A DNA stretch of 5,414 nucleotides. It comes from WJMT01 sp041686095. Lineage in GTDB: Bacteria > Acidobacteriota > Aminicenantia > Aminicenantales > Aminicenantaceae. The DNA lies in the NCBI GenBank assembly GCA_041686095.1, contig JAWLEN010000139.1, positions 1 through 5,414 on the forward strand, read 5' to 3'. Of this stretch, positions 5,363 to 5,414 are shown one piece after another (positions within the stretch are counted from its first letter, which is position 1; every line of letters starts with the position of its first letter). A program made the translations under genes and the position numbers. The notes under the pieces are model-generated. The model saw only the letters and a list, made by a program, of their open reading frames with translations. It was not told where the DNA came from and searched no databases.

Positions 5363-5414
5363 CATTCCTCCTCTTTGTACAGAAGTGAGAGCATTTCCTT
5401 GAGCTCTTTCAATT
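5362..5414 (-). CDS. C-terminal end of an upstream gene, possibly a GntR/YtrA-type regulator (partial)
   Basis: Sixteen codons from the window edge to TGA (5364-5362) encode LKELKEMLSLLYKEEE, an amphipathic helix with regularly spaced leucines and an acidic end. The stop shares a base with the ATPase start (TGATG), and the ATPase ribosome binding site lies within these codons, so the genes are coupled. YtrB-like ATPases are commonly preceded by a YtrA-type GntR repressor of about 120 residues whose C-terminus is helical, which makes that the best guess. The tail alone is not diagnostic. Confidence 0.5.
   Translation of the reverse strand, partial: LKELKEMLSLLYKEEE
5367..5371 (-). promoter_or_regulatory. 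Ribosome binding site of the ABC ATPase
   Basis: GGAGG on the minus strand lies 4 nt before the ATG at 5362 and only 1 nt before the alternative ATG at 5365, which favours the shorter product. It is embedded in the last codons of the preceding gene. Confidence 0.65.

Overview
The window is bacterial chromosomal DNA: closely packed protein genes, strong GGAGG-type ribosome binding sites, roughly 40% GC by eye, and no rRNA, tRNA, CRISPR array or transposase. The mix (S9C-type peptidase, secreted DUF4097-like repeat protein, GlsB/YeaQ-type membrane protein, an exported nitroreductase remnant, and a YtrB-like ABC exporter behind a probable regulator) would fit an uncultured group such as Aminicenantes, Acidobacteria relatives or similar Gram-negative candidate phyla. 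No marker gene is present, so that placement is a low-confidence guess.

Layout. 1-1717 (+): the C-terminal ~570 residues of an S9 prolyl-oligopeptidase-type peptidase with an intact Ser-Asp-His triad. 1720-2535 (-): a secreted protein with eight near-perfect 18-residue DGSG repeats, ending 2 bp from the peptidase, tail to tail. 2536-2721: AT-rich divergent promoter region with a good promoter for the gene to its right. 2722-3012 (+): a small GlsB/YeaQ/YmgE-type membrane protein. 3014-3338 (-): a nitroreductase remnant with a frameshift after its signal peptide and most of its C-terminus missing. 3419-3607 (+): a small gene with a strong ribosome binding site, apparently interrupted by an amber codon. 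3608-3780: no convincing gene. 3781-5414 (-): an operon of a probable regulator (only its last 16 residues visible), an ABC ATPase and an ABC-2 permease, joined by TGATG and ATGCTTAA overlaps.

How the genes work together. The three genes at the right form one translationally coupled unit, probably a regulated ABC exporter. The remaining genes are single transcription units with no evident shared pathway. The most notable points are a Glu in place of the invariant Walker A glycine of the ATPase, the very regular DGSG ladder, and a patch of gene decay at about 3013-3607. I see no clear new multi-gene system. The repeat protein and the damaged genes are the best leads.
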